The position numbers were made by a program, and so were the translations under genes. From Paralvinella palmiformis (lineage: Eukaryota > Annelida > Polychaeta > Terebellida > Alvinellidae): DNA of 64,000 nt. Shown in pieces: positions 1-17,264 of the stretch. The notes under the pieces were generated by a model that ran no database searches, was not told the DNA's origin, and worked only from the letters and a program-made list of their open reading frames with translations. The stretch covers positions 371,001 to 435,000 of the forward strand of contig JAODUP010000411.1 in assembly GCA_025642065.1 (NCBI GenBank). Reading direction: 5' to 3'. Positions within the stretch are counted from its first letter, which is position 1, and the number at the start of each line of letters is the position of its first letter.

Positions 1-960
1 CACCAGGCTTTTATATCGCCATCGCCTTCAACTGATGACATGAGTCGAATTCGTTGTTGACATTCGATGAAATCGCGTTACATCCAGTCATCAATCTCTT
101 TATTAGTGAACCGTGACCATTAATGTTCTATCAGTTCAGTACTGAGTTGTTTTGAGAGCTCGGTGTACCTGAAATATCTGAAATAAAGAAATTTAGGTCC
201 GATAATTTGCATGCGAGGAGTTAAGGGAAATATGTGCATAGATATGTTCATTAATATGTACATATATACTGGATTCTGTCATAATCTGCGAAGTAGGCCG
301 AATAAATCACTTTCCTTTGTGGGGGCTTTTCAGGGGGCTTTTCGTATGTGAAAACTAAGCCACATTTAGTAAAATACATTTCGAAATGTAGATGGCTTAT
401 ATTCGAGTTGTATGACGAGGCTCAGTATTGGCTTATCCCTTGCTATCGAACTGATTACTGATTTAGTCTTTTTGGGGGCACTTTGAGGGTTATAATTATG
501 TTATAGTCATATTCTCTGTATCTTTATCCATACCCTCCATAATAGTTAATGATCTATTTAGCCAGGGGCAAAATATTCTCTTTTTCGTAGGTGATTTGGA
601 GCCGGAAAGGGCAATGGCAGAACATGGACTGGAGACTGCCGGTGAATGAGGTCGCTGCTGCTGTCTCGTGTATTTTGTTATAGGTGTGGTAACAACTTGT
701 ATGCGTATTGTCTATGAATATAAATAACAATTTGTATCACTATTGTCTGTGAATATAAATAGCTTAAGTAAATAATATGTGTTCGGGTTTGCATGTGTGA
801 CTGGATAGTGCGGGTGTATGAAGAAAAAGGTAACAAGTCTGCTCTCATAAAATCAGAATATAGTATGGGTACTATGATCCTGAAGCTAACAGCTGATCCA
901 GAATGCTAGCCTTTTGCCTGAAATGTAATAATCTGTATGAACCGCCAGTCATTTCTGTCT
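1..960. other. AT-rich sequence without a gene
   Basis: No frame longer than about 60 codons, no recognisable protein and no long simple repeat. Short imperfect repeats such as two near-copies of a TGTCTATGAATATAAATA-like string at about 700-770 are the only local structure. Confidence 0.6.
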
Positions 961-964
961 GTTC

Positions 965-1095
965 GTGGTATCAAAAACGCCTGCTCGGTCTATTAATGCG
1001 AAGAGTTATTCAATGTTGATACGAAACCAATTGTTAAGGAGAATTAATGTTATTTAGAGCTTCTCCTTTTCTTAAATATTTTTTATAAGAGAATG
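965..1095 (-). repeat. Block F relic, inverted
   Basis: On the reverse strand this stretch weakly resembles block F at 40.5-41.2 and 56.6-57.2 kb. The shared pattern on the + strand here is GTCTATTAATG, then a TTATT run, then GAGAATTAATG followed by a CTTCTCCTTTT tract. Block F read in reverse gives AATCTATTAA, TTATTTAA, GAATAATTAATG and CTTCTTTT in the same order. Identity is low, so this is the least certain of the block F copies. Confidence 0.3.
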
Positions 1096-1808
1096 AAGGG
1101 GAAGCTACACCAAGAAACAATCAAATACCGCCATCATCCACCAAACAGCCACTTGTTTACTTAACCACAACACGAAGAGTATAGTTTGTAAACATTTGGT
1201 TTATTATGTGATACAACTACCAATATCGGCATAACAGGGTTAATCTGTCTCGCAGAAAGATGGTATTTCACGAAAATAGATGACGCAATTTGACCAAGCA
1301 TAATAGCAAAAGTCGAGACAAGACAACCATCGTTTATCTACTGACGTATTGTGTTCTCTGATCAGTAAAAAAAAACCGTTCGATGTTAATTCTAACTTCA
1401 AGCTGCAATCACACAGGAAAACTGTTTATCTCGTTTCCAAGTGAATACATCATTGCCTCTAACAGACCACACTACTGGTATTCTGAACGAAGGGACAGCA
1501 TCAGTGAAATTGGATTTGTTCGGGATTCAATGGCCGACCGAATATCGCGACAAGACACGAATAACAAGACAACAAATGGTCAACTTTGGTGAAGGCTTAA
1601 AGCTATGAAATGTTTGGTAAGGTTACATCTGTTCCTAAATTTCTGTTTCGATGACGTGATAATAAAACCGGTGATCAGATACCATCACCGTAAGAGAATA
1701 GTAATGCGTAATCGTTTTTGGCTATAAAGGCAGTATCCTGTCATAAGAGATTGTTAGAAAATCGTCTGACAAGATCAAAATGTGCATCTGAGGATTGAAT
1801 ACGCTTTG

Positions 1809-1862
<54 letters not shown>

Positions 1863-2280
1863 ATCATCCGGATCCAATGCCGCTGATCTGAGTCATTTCC
1901 ACTTCAATTAACACTAAGAATATTATGCTTCGTTCATCGTCTTTTCCAATTTATGAACATATACGTCTATAACAATCAGCAACTCCCCTAGAAGTATGAT
2001 GTTGCTATATGGTAATTCTAGCCTTATTCACAGGACTCCATCATATCCAATAGATAGGCTTCATTTAAAAGCTGTAACTTGTAGCAATCTACTTCATTAC
2101 TGTACCTGTGAATCGTGATCCCAAGGTGGGTGTCATGCTATAGCAACCACTTTAGCTGTCGGGTTATGATTGTTACAACCCACAGATCTTTTCATGCCTG
2201 ACACTGAAGATTCCTTTCTTTTCATGCCTCTGGTGATATCCGAAGACCATCCATCATTCTGAACACACGTTTGTCTTATA
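1096..2280. other. No gene seen; contains a (TTA)n array
   Basis: Unique-looking AT-rich sequence. A 69-codon frame at 1383-1592 has no recognisable motif. A pure (TTA)n microsatellite occupies about 1809-1861; such arrays form the 3' tail of the LINE family seen at 53.5 and 63 kb, but no LINE sequence was recognised next to this one. Confidence 0.6.
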
Positions 2281-2283
2281 TCT

Positions 2284-2416
<133 letters not shown>

Positions 2417-2447
2417 GTGTGTGTTGGTGTATGATTGTGGTCTATGT

Positions 2448-2643
2448 GATGATGATGATGATTGGTGTTTTACGGCCACTTTTGTGCACATGGTAGGCTA
2501 AATGGGCCGAGCGACCTCCAAAGGTAATGAAGCGAAGTCAAAGATAAAACAACCTTCAGATATGCCCACGTCGAGATCCGAACACGCGTCGTAGTGATAT
2601 GTGGTCCAACACGCTACCGTTAGACCACGGAGGCGCCCCTGAG
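2448..2643 (-). mobile_element. tRNA-derived SINE, antisense copy (SINE copy 1)
   Basis: On the reverse strand the element begins GGGGCGCCTCCGTGG, followed by a tRNA-like A box (TGGTCTAACGGTAGCG) and about 35 bases later a B box (TGTTCGGATCTCG), the two internal promoter elements of RNA polymerase III. A non-tRNA body follows (GGTCGCTCGGCCCATTTAGCC, here split: GGTCGCTCGG then CCCATTTAGCC) and the element ends in (ATC)n. It matches copies at 14.5, 17.3 and 61.9 kb. Flanks show a probable 12-bp target-site duplication with one mismatch: TGTGGTCTATGT at 2436-2447 and TGTGGGCTATGT at 2644-2655. The B box carries changes from the consensus, so this copy is old. Confidence 0.9.
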
Positions 2644-2655
2644 TGTGGGCTATGT

Positions 2656-3435
2656 ATATGTGTGTTTGAGTGTGTATGTTTAAATTACAAACCCCATTAT
2701 GGGTGTTCCAATACATCAGTAGTTAAAACATTGCAGTGTCAACTTCCAAATTTTCCTGTGTTTGAGGGTTGAAAGAGGAAGTAACAACTGGTAATAGAAA
2801 GTCATAAATTCGGATACTCCCATCAATTATTTATACCCATCCCTGTCATATTCGAAAAGGTCAAGTAATTTTTTACTATTGTTAATTTAACAGTGTACCG
2901 GAAGCGTCGTGATAATCAGCAATTGATTGATGAAAATGATAAATGACAGCTGATTGTTTTGTGTGGTATACACATATAAACAAGGCCGTATTAACTAATG
3001 ACTGGGCACCTAGACTTGTATCTACTTCGAGCACCCTTCCATGCTTTAGTTTTTCACCCACTAAAACTGACAGCATGACAGTATATAATCCTAACTGCAT
3101 TTTGCGGGTCTCCAGAAATGTTCTGCTGACCTATGCCTCAGAAAAATAAATTGACACTCTACAAGTCCCTGGGGGCCCCCTAGACTTCAGCCTAGTCAGC
3201 CTTATGAATTATGAGACCCTGCATGTAAACCACATATAAATCGGCATGTAATCCACAGTATATCGATATTATTTTTATAGAGGCGTACACTATTGTGTTT
3301 TATGTGAGGACATAATACAGTTCTGACACATAAACATCGTTTCTTTCTAACCAGCAATATCATCACTGTCCGATGTATCCAACCCATCACCTTTATTCAC
3401 GTCTGGCGCTTACCAGATTTGAGAAACTCCCGATA
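2656..3435. other. No gene seen
   Basis: Several 60-70 codon frames on both strands overlap each other and show no motif. No long repeat. A short G/C run (GGGGGCCCCC) lies at about 3171. Confidence 0.55.
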
Positions 3436-3439
3436 ATTA

Positions 3440-3890
3440 GGTAGGTTATATTACCCAAAATATGGGGCGATAACTAAAAACGCCGAGATCCACGCCAAGC
3501 TCAGCGACGGCCAATTGAAAATGAACTCGAGATCGTACGTTTAGCGCAACAAATACATCAAGTCAGGAAAAATGGCTTACTTAACCCACCCGTTTGTTGT
3601 TCATAATCATCAGAATTTCTCTCTCCTCCGTGTGATATTATGGACCAGAGCAACCAGGCCCTATTTTAGTCTCTGTGTCGGCAACTTCTCTTATCAATAT
3701 AAACCTCTTGTCGATGTAGCCTCTGTTATCTACATCAATCTATTTTCAACATCAACCACTCTCATCGACGTCAACCTCTCTTATCAACGCCGATCTGCGT
3801 CACCCCATTATTACGACAGTCGTTTGTCCGCTGTCGTTGGTCAACTGCTATTCCGGAGACACCTTTGTATGACAATATTCCAACGGTCTA
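3440..3890 (-). repeat. Distal block C relic, inverted, with ~19-bp minisatellite
   Basis: At 3684-3800 about six imperfect units of 17-20 bases repeat; in reverse they read like GTTGATGTTGATAAGAGAG. The same kind of GTTGATAAcAGAG unit is found three times at 30.21-30.29 kb and more loosely at 35.90-35.97 kb. To its reverse-strand downstream side, TTGTTGCGCTAAACGTAC at about 3540 resembles TTAATTGTGCTAAACATAC at 36.08 kb, which follows the minisatellite there. The combined order supports an inverted copy of the distal part of block C. A 109-codon frame across the minisatellite (3572-3901) is probably not a gene. Confidence 0.45.
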
Positions 3891-4081
3891 TAACACGTTA
3901 GGAAAGTCCTACACATCGCAACCACACATCACGAGCCTGGGTGTGTTTGGTGAGTTTTTTCTCCAATGATTTGGAACATTGTTTGTCTTCCATTCCTAAT
4001 TAGTACATTGGTATTACTACTGAAATATTTCAATAGAACTATCTTTTAATTCAATAACAGCAAACTATTAGAGTGTGATGA

Positions 4082-4083
<2 letters not shown>

Positions 4084-4146
<63 letters not shown>
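4084..4146. repeat. (TA)n microsatellite
   Basis: Pure TA run of about 62 bases. Confidence 0.97.
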
Positions 4147-4150
<4 letters not shown>

Positions 4151-4347
4151 AATTATATATATATGTTCATATATGAAACAAATTTAAAAACGCGTTACAG
4201 CACATTAAAACTTGCTTTTGGAAGGACTAATTGGGCTTTCGGCCATATAACTAAGTTTTAAAATAATTAAAACGGGATTTTTCGTGTTTGCTAACACACA
4301 GACAAACACCACACCTTTCCTTTGATTTATATAGATGCGTTATGTGA

Positions 4348-4348
4348 C

Positions 4349-4408
<60 letters not shown>

Positions 4409-4440
4409 TATATATATATATATAATATATAATATACATA
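4348..4440. repeat. Interrupted (TA)n microsatellite
   Basis: TA runs broken by single-base slips (TTATAT, GTAATAT) so that the repeat phase flips; able to fold back on itself. Confidence 0.95.
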
Positions 4441-4553
4441 TTACCTGAAATATTTTTATTTGTTGTAAATTCTAAATTTGCTTAGAATTAGTCCTTGTAG
4501 TGAAGCAGGAAATTATAGACCATATACCAAGTATACGAACAGCTATTTCCGCG

Positions 4554-4554
<1 letters not shown>

Positions 4555-4601
<47 letters not shown>
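4555..4601. repeat. (TA)n microsatellite
   Basis: Pure TA run of about 45 bases; third such array within 500 bases. Confidence 0.97.
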
Positions 4602-4605
<4 letters not shown>

Positions 4606-5755
4606 TTTCAAAAGTTGATAAACTTGTACGTTATTACCCAATAGAGCCATCTATGAATTGTATGTTCCAGATTTGACCACTACCGTTCAAGATGCGGTAT
4701 GAAATTATATTGAGGACGATATTAGGATAAATTGTAAAAAAACAAAACCTTGGATAATCGGGAAAATGGATGAAGACATATGGTCTCGAAATAATAAAAA
4801 TGTTCACATTTAGTGTTCTCGGAGTGGTAACAATATATCGGTTCTAACTGCTACCCAATATCGAAAGTAAACACAATTAACCTGTTGATATTGCTTTACT
4901 CTGTCTATATGACTGAATCTAATGAAATATAGTGGCCATAAATCGAAAGATTCCCGTAAGACACCCGAATTCGTTTCGGATTTATTTGCGGATGAAATAA
5001 AACAACACACATGATACCCTAAACTAAGAATGAAACAACACTTAACACTAGCAGCTATCTTGGAAATCCTTTAAGCAAAATGATATGACATTAAATTTAT
5101 TTGGTCTTTATTCTATGGTTGTGTAGGACGTTTGTATGAAAAGCTAAATAGAATAGTAATTTTCGACTTTGACATTGTGAGAAAAATGGGCAGTTGTGAC
5201 GACTGAAGTCTGCGCCGCCGATATTTTGTGGTTTATGATTCTCAGTGCTTTCCGAACATGAATTGGAAATCCTTCAGGTATAAAAATGTAAAGGAAAATA
5301 ATTAAATAGATAAACGAGGTGATTATTTCCGACACATCCAGTTAGGTGATGTGGTCTAAACACGGATTTGCTAGTTATTAGGGCAATTACTTTATTTGCT
5401 GTCCATAAGATGTTTATTCCTGTAAACCATCATCGACGAAGTTGATATCTCATTATACTTCTGACTGACCATAAACAATGCCAAGTGTAGTGAACATAAC
5501 TAGAGAATTAGGGCTGATAATAAGCAGGTACTGGGTGACTATATACGTCTTAATTTCCACGCGTCCTTCATTCTGGTCAGCAGCAAAGATAATATCTAAT
5601 CTCCCGTATCCAGCGTCAATTAGTCATACTGTCAGTTGGGAAGATTGTACGCCGAAATGTCAGGATCGTCAATTAGGGAATCTGCTGACTCCTCCCTCCG
5701 CTCTTTCCCTCATCTCGCTGTCTCCCAGACTGATACCCTCTCACTTTGGCCAATT
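4602..5755. other. No gene seen
   Basis: AT-rich sequence. A 97-codon frame at 5478-5771 and a 66-codon antisense frame at 4810-5010 show no recognisable domain. Confidence 0.5.
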
Positions 5756-5757
5756 AT

Positions 5758-5835
5758 TAACATCTAATTGAGACCGTAGATCAATTTATAGTTGGCACCT
5801 TTCAATTAGCTCCAATTCTCCAGTCTATATAGTTG
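5758..5835 (-). repeat. Block A relic, inverted
   Basis: TAGATCAATTTATAGTTGGCA and the following CAATTAGCTCCAAT are the reverse complement, with changes, of block A at 58.03-58.10 kb (GCTGCACTATTGG, then TAATTAAAAGCTGCCAA, then TAAATTGATCTTC). Like the + strand copies it lies directly next to the 28-bp minisatellite family, on the expected side for an inverted copy. Confidence 0.5.
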
Positions 5836-5869
5836 ACCATTTAAGATGGAATTAGATTCCATGACAAAA

Positions 5870-6480
5870 ATAACAGAATGGTCATTCCCCGTTTTATATC
5901 AGGAACTGGTCATTCCTTATATTATATTGGCTACTGGTCATTGCCGTGTAATATTGTGTATTGGACAATATTACCCTCTGTTATATTGTGTTCTTGTCAA
6001 ACCCGAATGTTATTGTATTCTGGCAGTCCTCGTGTTGTATTGTTTAATGGTCATACTGTGTGTTATATTACGTACTGGCCATTCCCCTTGTCGTATTGTA
6101 TTCTAGCCATTCCTAGAGTTATGTTGTCTGTTGAGCAGTACGCGTTTTATATTATATTATATCCCTTCCTCGTGTTCTATTGTATCCTAGCCATTTTCCG
6201 TGTTATATCGGGTGTAGGCCAATCATCGTGTTTTATCTCTATTCTATTCATTATCCGTGTTAGATTTTATTCTAGCCAGTCCCCGTTTTATATTATGTAT
6301 TGACCATTCTCGTGTTATATTGTGTACTGGCCAATGTCCGTGTTATATTCTATTCTAGCCATTCCCCATGTTGTTTGGTGTACTGACTATACCACATTTT
6401 GTACTGTGTACTGACCATTCCACACTGTATTACATAATCTTTATTTGCCATGTTGTATTATCTGTAGGCCATTATCCGTG
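5870..6480. repeat. 28-bp minisatellite, about 20 degenerate units
   Basis: Units of 27-32 bases, mostly 28, repeat about 20 times. A typical unit starts TGGCCATTCC, continues CCGTG and ends TTATATTGTGTAC. Neighbouring units differ at 15-35% of positions, so the array is old. Because 28 is not a multiple of three, a 141-codon frame at 5878-6303 cycles through all three repeat frames and is best read as chance openness of a T-rich repeat. Decayed reverse-oriented relatives lie at 25.45-25.65 and 57.65-57.96 kb, again beside block A. Confidence 0.9.
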
Positions 6481-7125
6481 TATTTGATGATGATTTTCCA
6501 GCATTAATTGGGCACGCTGTGTTTTACCTATGAGAAATAAGGTTATCTATGTCAAATCTACTCAAGATTAACCTATCTTCGTTCTTGTTTTTTTCTTCTT
6601 CTTATAGAAATAATGTCTTGCTGAATTGAGAGTTATTCCGAAAGATAGTGAATACTATTGAAACACAGCAATAGTGATGTTAAGCAAGTTGAAGTAAAAG
6701 TATTAGTAGTTGTAATTTCTGTGATGATATCCTATTGCTGAATACGTTAATAGTTACAATAGTTTTATTTACAGTCGGCGATTAAAATCATTAACATCTG
6801 AATTTATTATAATCATATCTTATGGCTATTCACATTAATGCTGCATCACATTTTATATTAGTAAGTGCCAATGAAACAACAACGAAATGGTGAATAGTTA
6901 TAAGTCATTACAAAGATGATGGTAAGTGGTTGTTCCTAGACTCGTTAATGTCTATAGCGGACTGTTTAGTGGAAAAATTGTTACTTATGATATTAGCAAA
7001 AGCATGACTATTGCTGCATACTGTGTTCCTTGGATACATCATAAACCACAACTTGACCTTTTTCCTTGCCTGTTATAGAGGGGTCTTCCTATTGAGTTCG
7101 GTAGACTGACTCAGGGACTCATGTA
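6481..7125. other. No gene seen
   Basis: AT-rich sequence without a long frame or simple array. Confidence 0.55.
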
Positions 7126-7127
7126 TT

Positions 7128-7592
7128 CGTGGACTGACTGACTTACTGACTCACGCACTCACTCAATCGCTCTCTCTCTCAATAGCTCACTCGATTGCTC
7201 ACTTAAGCGCTCCCTCCCTTGGTGACTTCCCTTGAACGTTCCCGCGATCGGTCCCTCGATCGCTACCTCACTCACTCGTTCTCTCACTCGTTTCCTCACT
7301 TGTTCACTCTCTTGCTCCCTCCCACTCTCCCTCACTGACTGACTGGGTCACTCAATTATTCACTAACTCATGCACTCAATCTCTCTCTCTCTCCTTCACT
7401 CGATCGCTTTCTCTCTCGATTGCTTCCTCATTCGTTCACTCACTCACTCGTTCACTCACTCACTCATTCAATCACTTACTCGTTCAGTCACTCAATCGTT
7501 CGCTCGCTCACTCGCTTGCTACCTGTCTGGTTCGGTCATTCACTTTTTACTCTCTCGTTCACTCACTCGCTCCTCGAACACCACCTAAACAC
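7128..7592. repeat. Degenerate ACTC-type tetranucleotide tract
   Basis: A 460-base tract rich in ACTC, ACTG, TTCACTC and CGATCGC words, the decayed form of the pure ACTC arrays at 35.2, 38.1 and 60.1 kb. Two overlapping 60-70 codon Ser/Leu-rich frames here are repeat translations, not genes. Confidence 0.85.
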
Positions 7593-7639
7593 CCCATTAA
7601 CATAGCCGTGCCTCGATTTGACCATTGATACTATATGTC

Positions 7640-7870
7640 TCTTGTTATCTGCTCCACCAGTTTGGCCATTAATTTGTTTTATTAATTTTCAAGTCAGATT
7701 CATTTCTTGGGTAATTTTCTTCAGAGGCCATTCCTTAGACCTCTTTGCTATTTCTGTCATTAACAGCTGCCGAGTCTATTAATGTCAAGTATTATTTAAA
7801 GCCGTTGGAGAACAATTAATGTCATCAATCGCTTGCTTGGCATTTCAATTGACGTGTACAAGTGAATGAA
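7640..7870 (-). repeat. Block F relic, inverted
   Basis: GAGTCTATTAATGTCAAG, TATTATTTAAAG, GAACAATTAATGTCATCAAT and CATTTCAATTGA follow each other here. The reverse strand of block F at 56.7-56.6 kb gives CAATCTATTAAGGTCAAG, TGTTATTTAATT, GAATAATTAATGCCGTTAAT and TTTTAATTGAAAG in the same order and with similar spacing. The inverted order F (7.7), minisatellite (6.2), A (5.8) matches F (57), minisatellite (57.8), A (58.0) on the + strand. Confidence 0.5.
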
Positions 7871-8370
7871 GGTACTCCATATATCGCCAAACAAGTAGAG
7901 TGTAAATAAAAAGTAATCTATAGATTGAATTATAGATAAATTTAATAATCGCCCAATTATACAAAATAAATATTTGTTAATAGGTAGATTAATATATAAG
8001 TAAAGGCATTTATTAATTTATTTGGTCAAATTGTTGTCGATATTTTAACTTTCATCATTCGCCAATTTATATGTTAAGTGATGGCAACAATTTCAAGAAA
8101 TCTATAAATGTCTATTAGTAAACAGTTATGAATTTTATAAAAATCTTTTGTATTATCAGCACCAGTATAACGCTCGTTAATTATTCTATGATCTTGGAAG
8201 GATTATTGAGTGACCGATGAGTGAATTAGATGGGTCGAACCAACCTCAAACATAATCTCTCTAAAGTTAATTCAAAAACGTCCTCACCACCACCGCCAGC
8301 AGCAAGAACAATAATTACTACTATTGCTCCTCCTACTACTACTGCTAATAACAACAAACAAATTTGTTTT
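7871..8370. other. No gene seen
   Basis: AT-rich intervening sequence ending at the left edge of the 2.8-kb tandem duplication. A short run of ACTACTATTGCTCC-like triplets lies at 8310-8350. Confidence 0.6.
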
Positions 8371-14015
<5,645 letters not shown>

Positions 14016-14121
14016 ACTAACTAACTGTCTAGCTAACTTACTAACTAATTAACTAACTGACTATTTAACTAACTATCTATTAAACTAACTAACTAACTAA
14101 CTATCTATCTGTATAGAGTAT

Positions 14122-14134
14122 ATATATATATATA

Positions 14135-14201
<67 letters not shown>
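14122..14201. repeat. Compound microsatellite (TA)n(TG)n
   Basis: TA run with an early interruption (TTCATATA) followed by TG. On the reverse strand it is (CA)n(TA)n. Confidence 0.96.
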
Positions 14202-14202
<1 letters not shown>

Positions 14203-14497
14203 AGTTTATGTTTGTTTGTGTTTAGCTATTTGTGGATATGACAGTGGCTTTATTCTCATCAAATTTGAGTCAATTCGACGTAGGTTAAAGGAGTGTTATT
14301 GTTTGGAGATAACTGAGAAGCTACCAAGCACAGATATGATAGGACATAGGAATTGGGCAGATTAAGATGGGGAGGACGACCGTTGTCACAAAAAGTTAAC
14401 TATGAAGGTTATCTCATAGTCATATCTGGAGCACAAGTCGAATAGAATGTTGTTTATCGTGTTTAATTTGTAGTAATATAACAAGAACGCCACATTT

Positions 14498-14691
14498 GGG
14501 GCGCCTCCGTGGTCTAGCGGTAGCGTGTTGGACCACAGATCACTACCACCCGTGTTCGAATCCCGGGGTGGGCATATCTGAAGGTTGTTTCGTCTTTCAC
14601 TTCGTCTCATTACATTTGGAGGTCGCTAGGCCCATTTAGCCTACATTGTGCACAAAAGTGGCCATAAAACATCAATCATCATCATCATCGT
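14498..14691 (+). mobile_element. tRNA-derived SINE with intact target-site duplication (SINE copy 2)
   Basis: The best-preserved copy of the family. It opens GGGGCGCCTCCGTGG, has an A box TGGTCTAGCGGTAGCG and a B box GTGTTCGAATCCCG, both good matches to pol III internal promoters, then a body with GGAGGTCGCTAGGCCCATT and GTGGCCATAAAACATCAATC, and an (ATC)n tail. It is flanked by a perfect 16-bp target-site duplication, CAAGAACGCCACATTT, at 14482-14497 and 14692-14707. This marks insertion by a LINE machinery and a relatively recent date. The partner LINE is not identified; the CR1-like LINE in this window ends in (TTA)n, not (ATC)n, so it is not an obvious partner. An antisense 74-codon frame here is a shadow. 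Confidence 0.95.
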
Positions 14692-14707
14692 CAAGAACGC
14701 CACATTT

Positions 14708-16955
14708 TCCAAAGTGGCTCCCTCTACCATGCAGAAGGTCAAGGTCACCTGCTCAGCTTAGCGCATTCCCAACTAATGCTAACTTGCATTTTCAGCAGCT
14801 CTCCGGCTTTAAGTATTACCGCATTGACACCTGGTGCCCAAGATCGTTCCCTTTATATCTAGATTGATCTATGTATATACAATTGTTAGAGAATATCTAA
14901 GACAACGTTTTATGTAAAATTGTAAATTATATAGATTATGATAGTTTTGTTGGAAAAGGTAGGGCATGTTACTTTGTTACTATTAAAAAAGATAGACAAA
15001 TAAACCGATGAAATAAATGCCAAAATATTTACTAATTCGTTTTGTGTGTGTAAGATGTTATCGACATTCCAAGGCAGATGCATGAATACACCTAACTGAT
15101 TATGTGATTTGACATTAATACGAAGTTCAATGGTTCCCTATGCTATGCACCGGAATAGATTTAGGGTAGTTTAACTGACAGATAGGTTTAACCAATTAAA
15201 TATTTGTACATTGCGTGTTATCTATTACACATTTAATTTCTGTTCCTATTTAATTGTTAACATCTGAGTAGTAAGGGCTTAAGAACCAAGTAAATGCTAT
15301 TATTATTACACTACAAGGAAAAATATCGTAATAAATAATTGCTTGCTAGTTTTCAATCCGGGATTTATATTAAAATTCTTATTTTTCCTTTTTATGCATG
15401 TATTCTTCATTAACGTGTTCCAGTCGTTGGTCATGTATTTAATATGCTTATAGCAAATTTTTTTCACCAAAACTAACAACGTATGCAGTGAATTGCATGC
15501 TTGTCTTTCATCCATGTCTGACGTATAAATGCACAATTGATATATGTCGATAATGATAATCGATGCTGATATCTGAAAGAATCACAGCGAATACAAAAAT
15601 ATGGATATCACATATGTAAAGGCTTTAACATTTCTTTGATTTAAAATTTAAAAGAAATACTACTATAAACATCCATGTAAGTGCATCGCGATGACAATAG
15701 CCAAATTATTTATTTCATAATTATGCGTTTCTTGTGTCACTGCCTTTATATGTTAAAATAATATTTCCATAGTTTTAGATGCAATATTCGGAAGCAGACA
15801 GGTGTCAGAACTATAAGTCTTCAATCATTGTAGTAATAATACATCATCAAATCAGCGATAAATTCGACTAATAGCGGAAATATTTAGCCAATCATCGTTA
15901 TACGCAGCACATTTCACAGACTATATGATAATTAGTGAGTTCATATTGCATCATAGCCCGAGGCTGTGAATGATTCCGTTAATAACTCATATCATGCTCG
16001 TACATCTAGTGCAACGAAACATCGAGGTGTTGTCATTATCATTATAACTTCTCCCGTTTGTTGTACTATTTTTATATCAGACCTGTTAGGTCGATATTAT
16101 TATCATACGATTTAAAGGCTTCCGTTATCAAGATTATTCTCCGTTAATAACATTGATGTATCTCAGGCTACTTAGGCGGACGTTTTTCGTCCACGTCTAT
16201 ATTTACATCTCCATTCTAGGGATAGTTTTCAATGGACTATGGCTTGTTTAGGGAAGTCATTCACACCGTAAGAATTACGAAACATAAAATCGTTTATTTA
16301 TTGTATCGGATATATATTTGGGCATAGTTTATTATATATTTATCAGATTATTTAGATTGCTGAAAACAACTTTATTATAGCTGAATTCCAACAAACGATT
16401 ATAGGAGAGATAATTATGCATATTTCAGATATTAGCCAAGACAACTCGTGAAACTCTTCTAGGTTAAAGTTCAACCATGTCAGTTTTTACTATGTACTGT
16501 TCATGTAATCAGGTGTGTGATTAATGGATTTAAAAGTTTATTTTTGGCTAAAGTCTGGAGTTTCTGATAATCAAGTAACCTTTATATCTAGTGACAAGGT
16601 CTATTCTGTCTATGCCCCTGGAATACCTCCTCACTTCTCTAATATGCCGAATAACTCTTCTCTTATGGAATTTACTTGGGGAACAATATTTCTGTCTGGA
16701 AAGGTAGATTAAAACAATACGTTTCCCTCTTTTGATTTACTACCGCACAAGAGAGTTATCTAACATTGTCATCTACTAGCTCCTTAGCCAAATAAAGCTT
16801 CAAATATGCCATCCTTAAAGAACCATCCTATTTTGTTTGAGTTATCATGCTAATCATTCAGAAACTGTCACATAACACAATGTGGTTCTTCAAAATGGTT
16901 CGCAGTAAGTGACACCGTAAAGTATATACTTGATTTTGATGAAACGTTAGTACGT
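14708..16955. other. No gene seen, 2.2 kb
   Basis: Unusually free of simple repeats for this window. Frames up to 76 codons (15306-15536 antisense, 16524-16712 sense) have no recognisable domain or signal peptide. Short repeated phrase TCCGTTAATAAC occurs at about 15978 and 16142. Confidence 0.55.
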
Positions 16956-16959
16956 GAAC

Positions 16960-17100
16960 ATGTGAATGGGTAATTGAATGAGTGATTGAGCCTATGAGTC
17001 TATGAGTCCGTAAGTAAGTAAGTCGGATAGTCAGTCAGTAAAACCGTCTATCAGTCAGGTAGCCAGCCCAATCAGTCAGTCAATCAGTCGACGAATACGA
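16960..17100 (-). repeat. Degenerate AGTC/GAGT tetranucleotide tract (inverted ACTC type)
   Basis: Words such as AGTCAGTCAG, GAGTCTATGAGTC and AAGTAAGTAAG. In reverse this is the ACTC-type tract that follows block C on the + strand. Together with block C inverted at 17.47-17.85 kb it fits an inverted block C plus tail, split by SINE copy 3. Confidence 0.65.
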
Positions 17101-17264
17101 TCTATCGACATATTGACTCGTAATTGTCAGAGTGTCGTCTCCGTTTAGTTCCCTCTGACGGTATGGGACATTATATATAATCGGCTAATTATAAATCTCT
17201 ACCAACCTATTAACAACTATATTATGCATCAAAATATAACACAAGTACAAAGCTCTAGTTGACA

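Noticed and set aside
5878..6303. 141-codon hydrophobic frame that might be a membrane protein
   Set aside because: It lies in a 28-bp minisatellite; unit length is not a multiple of three and the apparent hydrophobicity follows from T-rich repeats.
14498..14580. Functional tRNA gene
   Set aside because: A and B boxes are good, but the anticodon arm does not fold properly and the tRNA-like part continues into a SINE body with target-site duplications.
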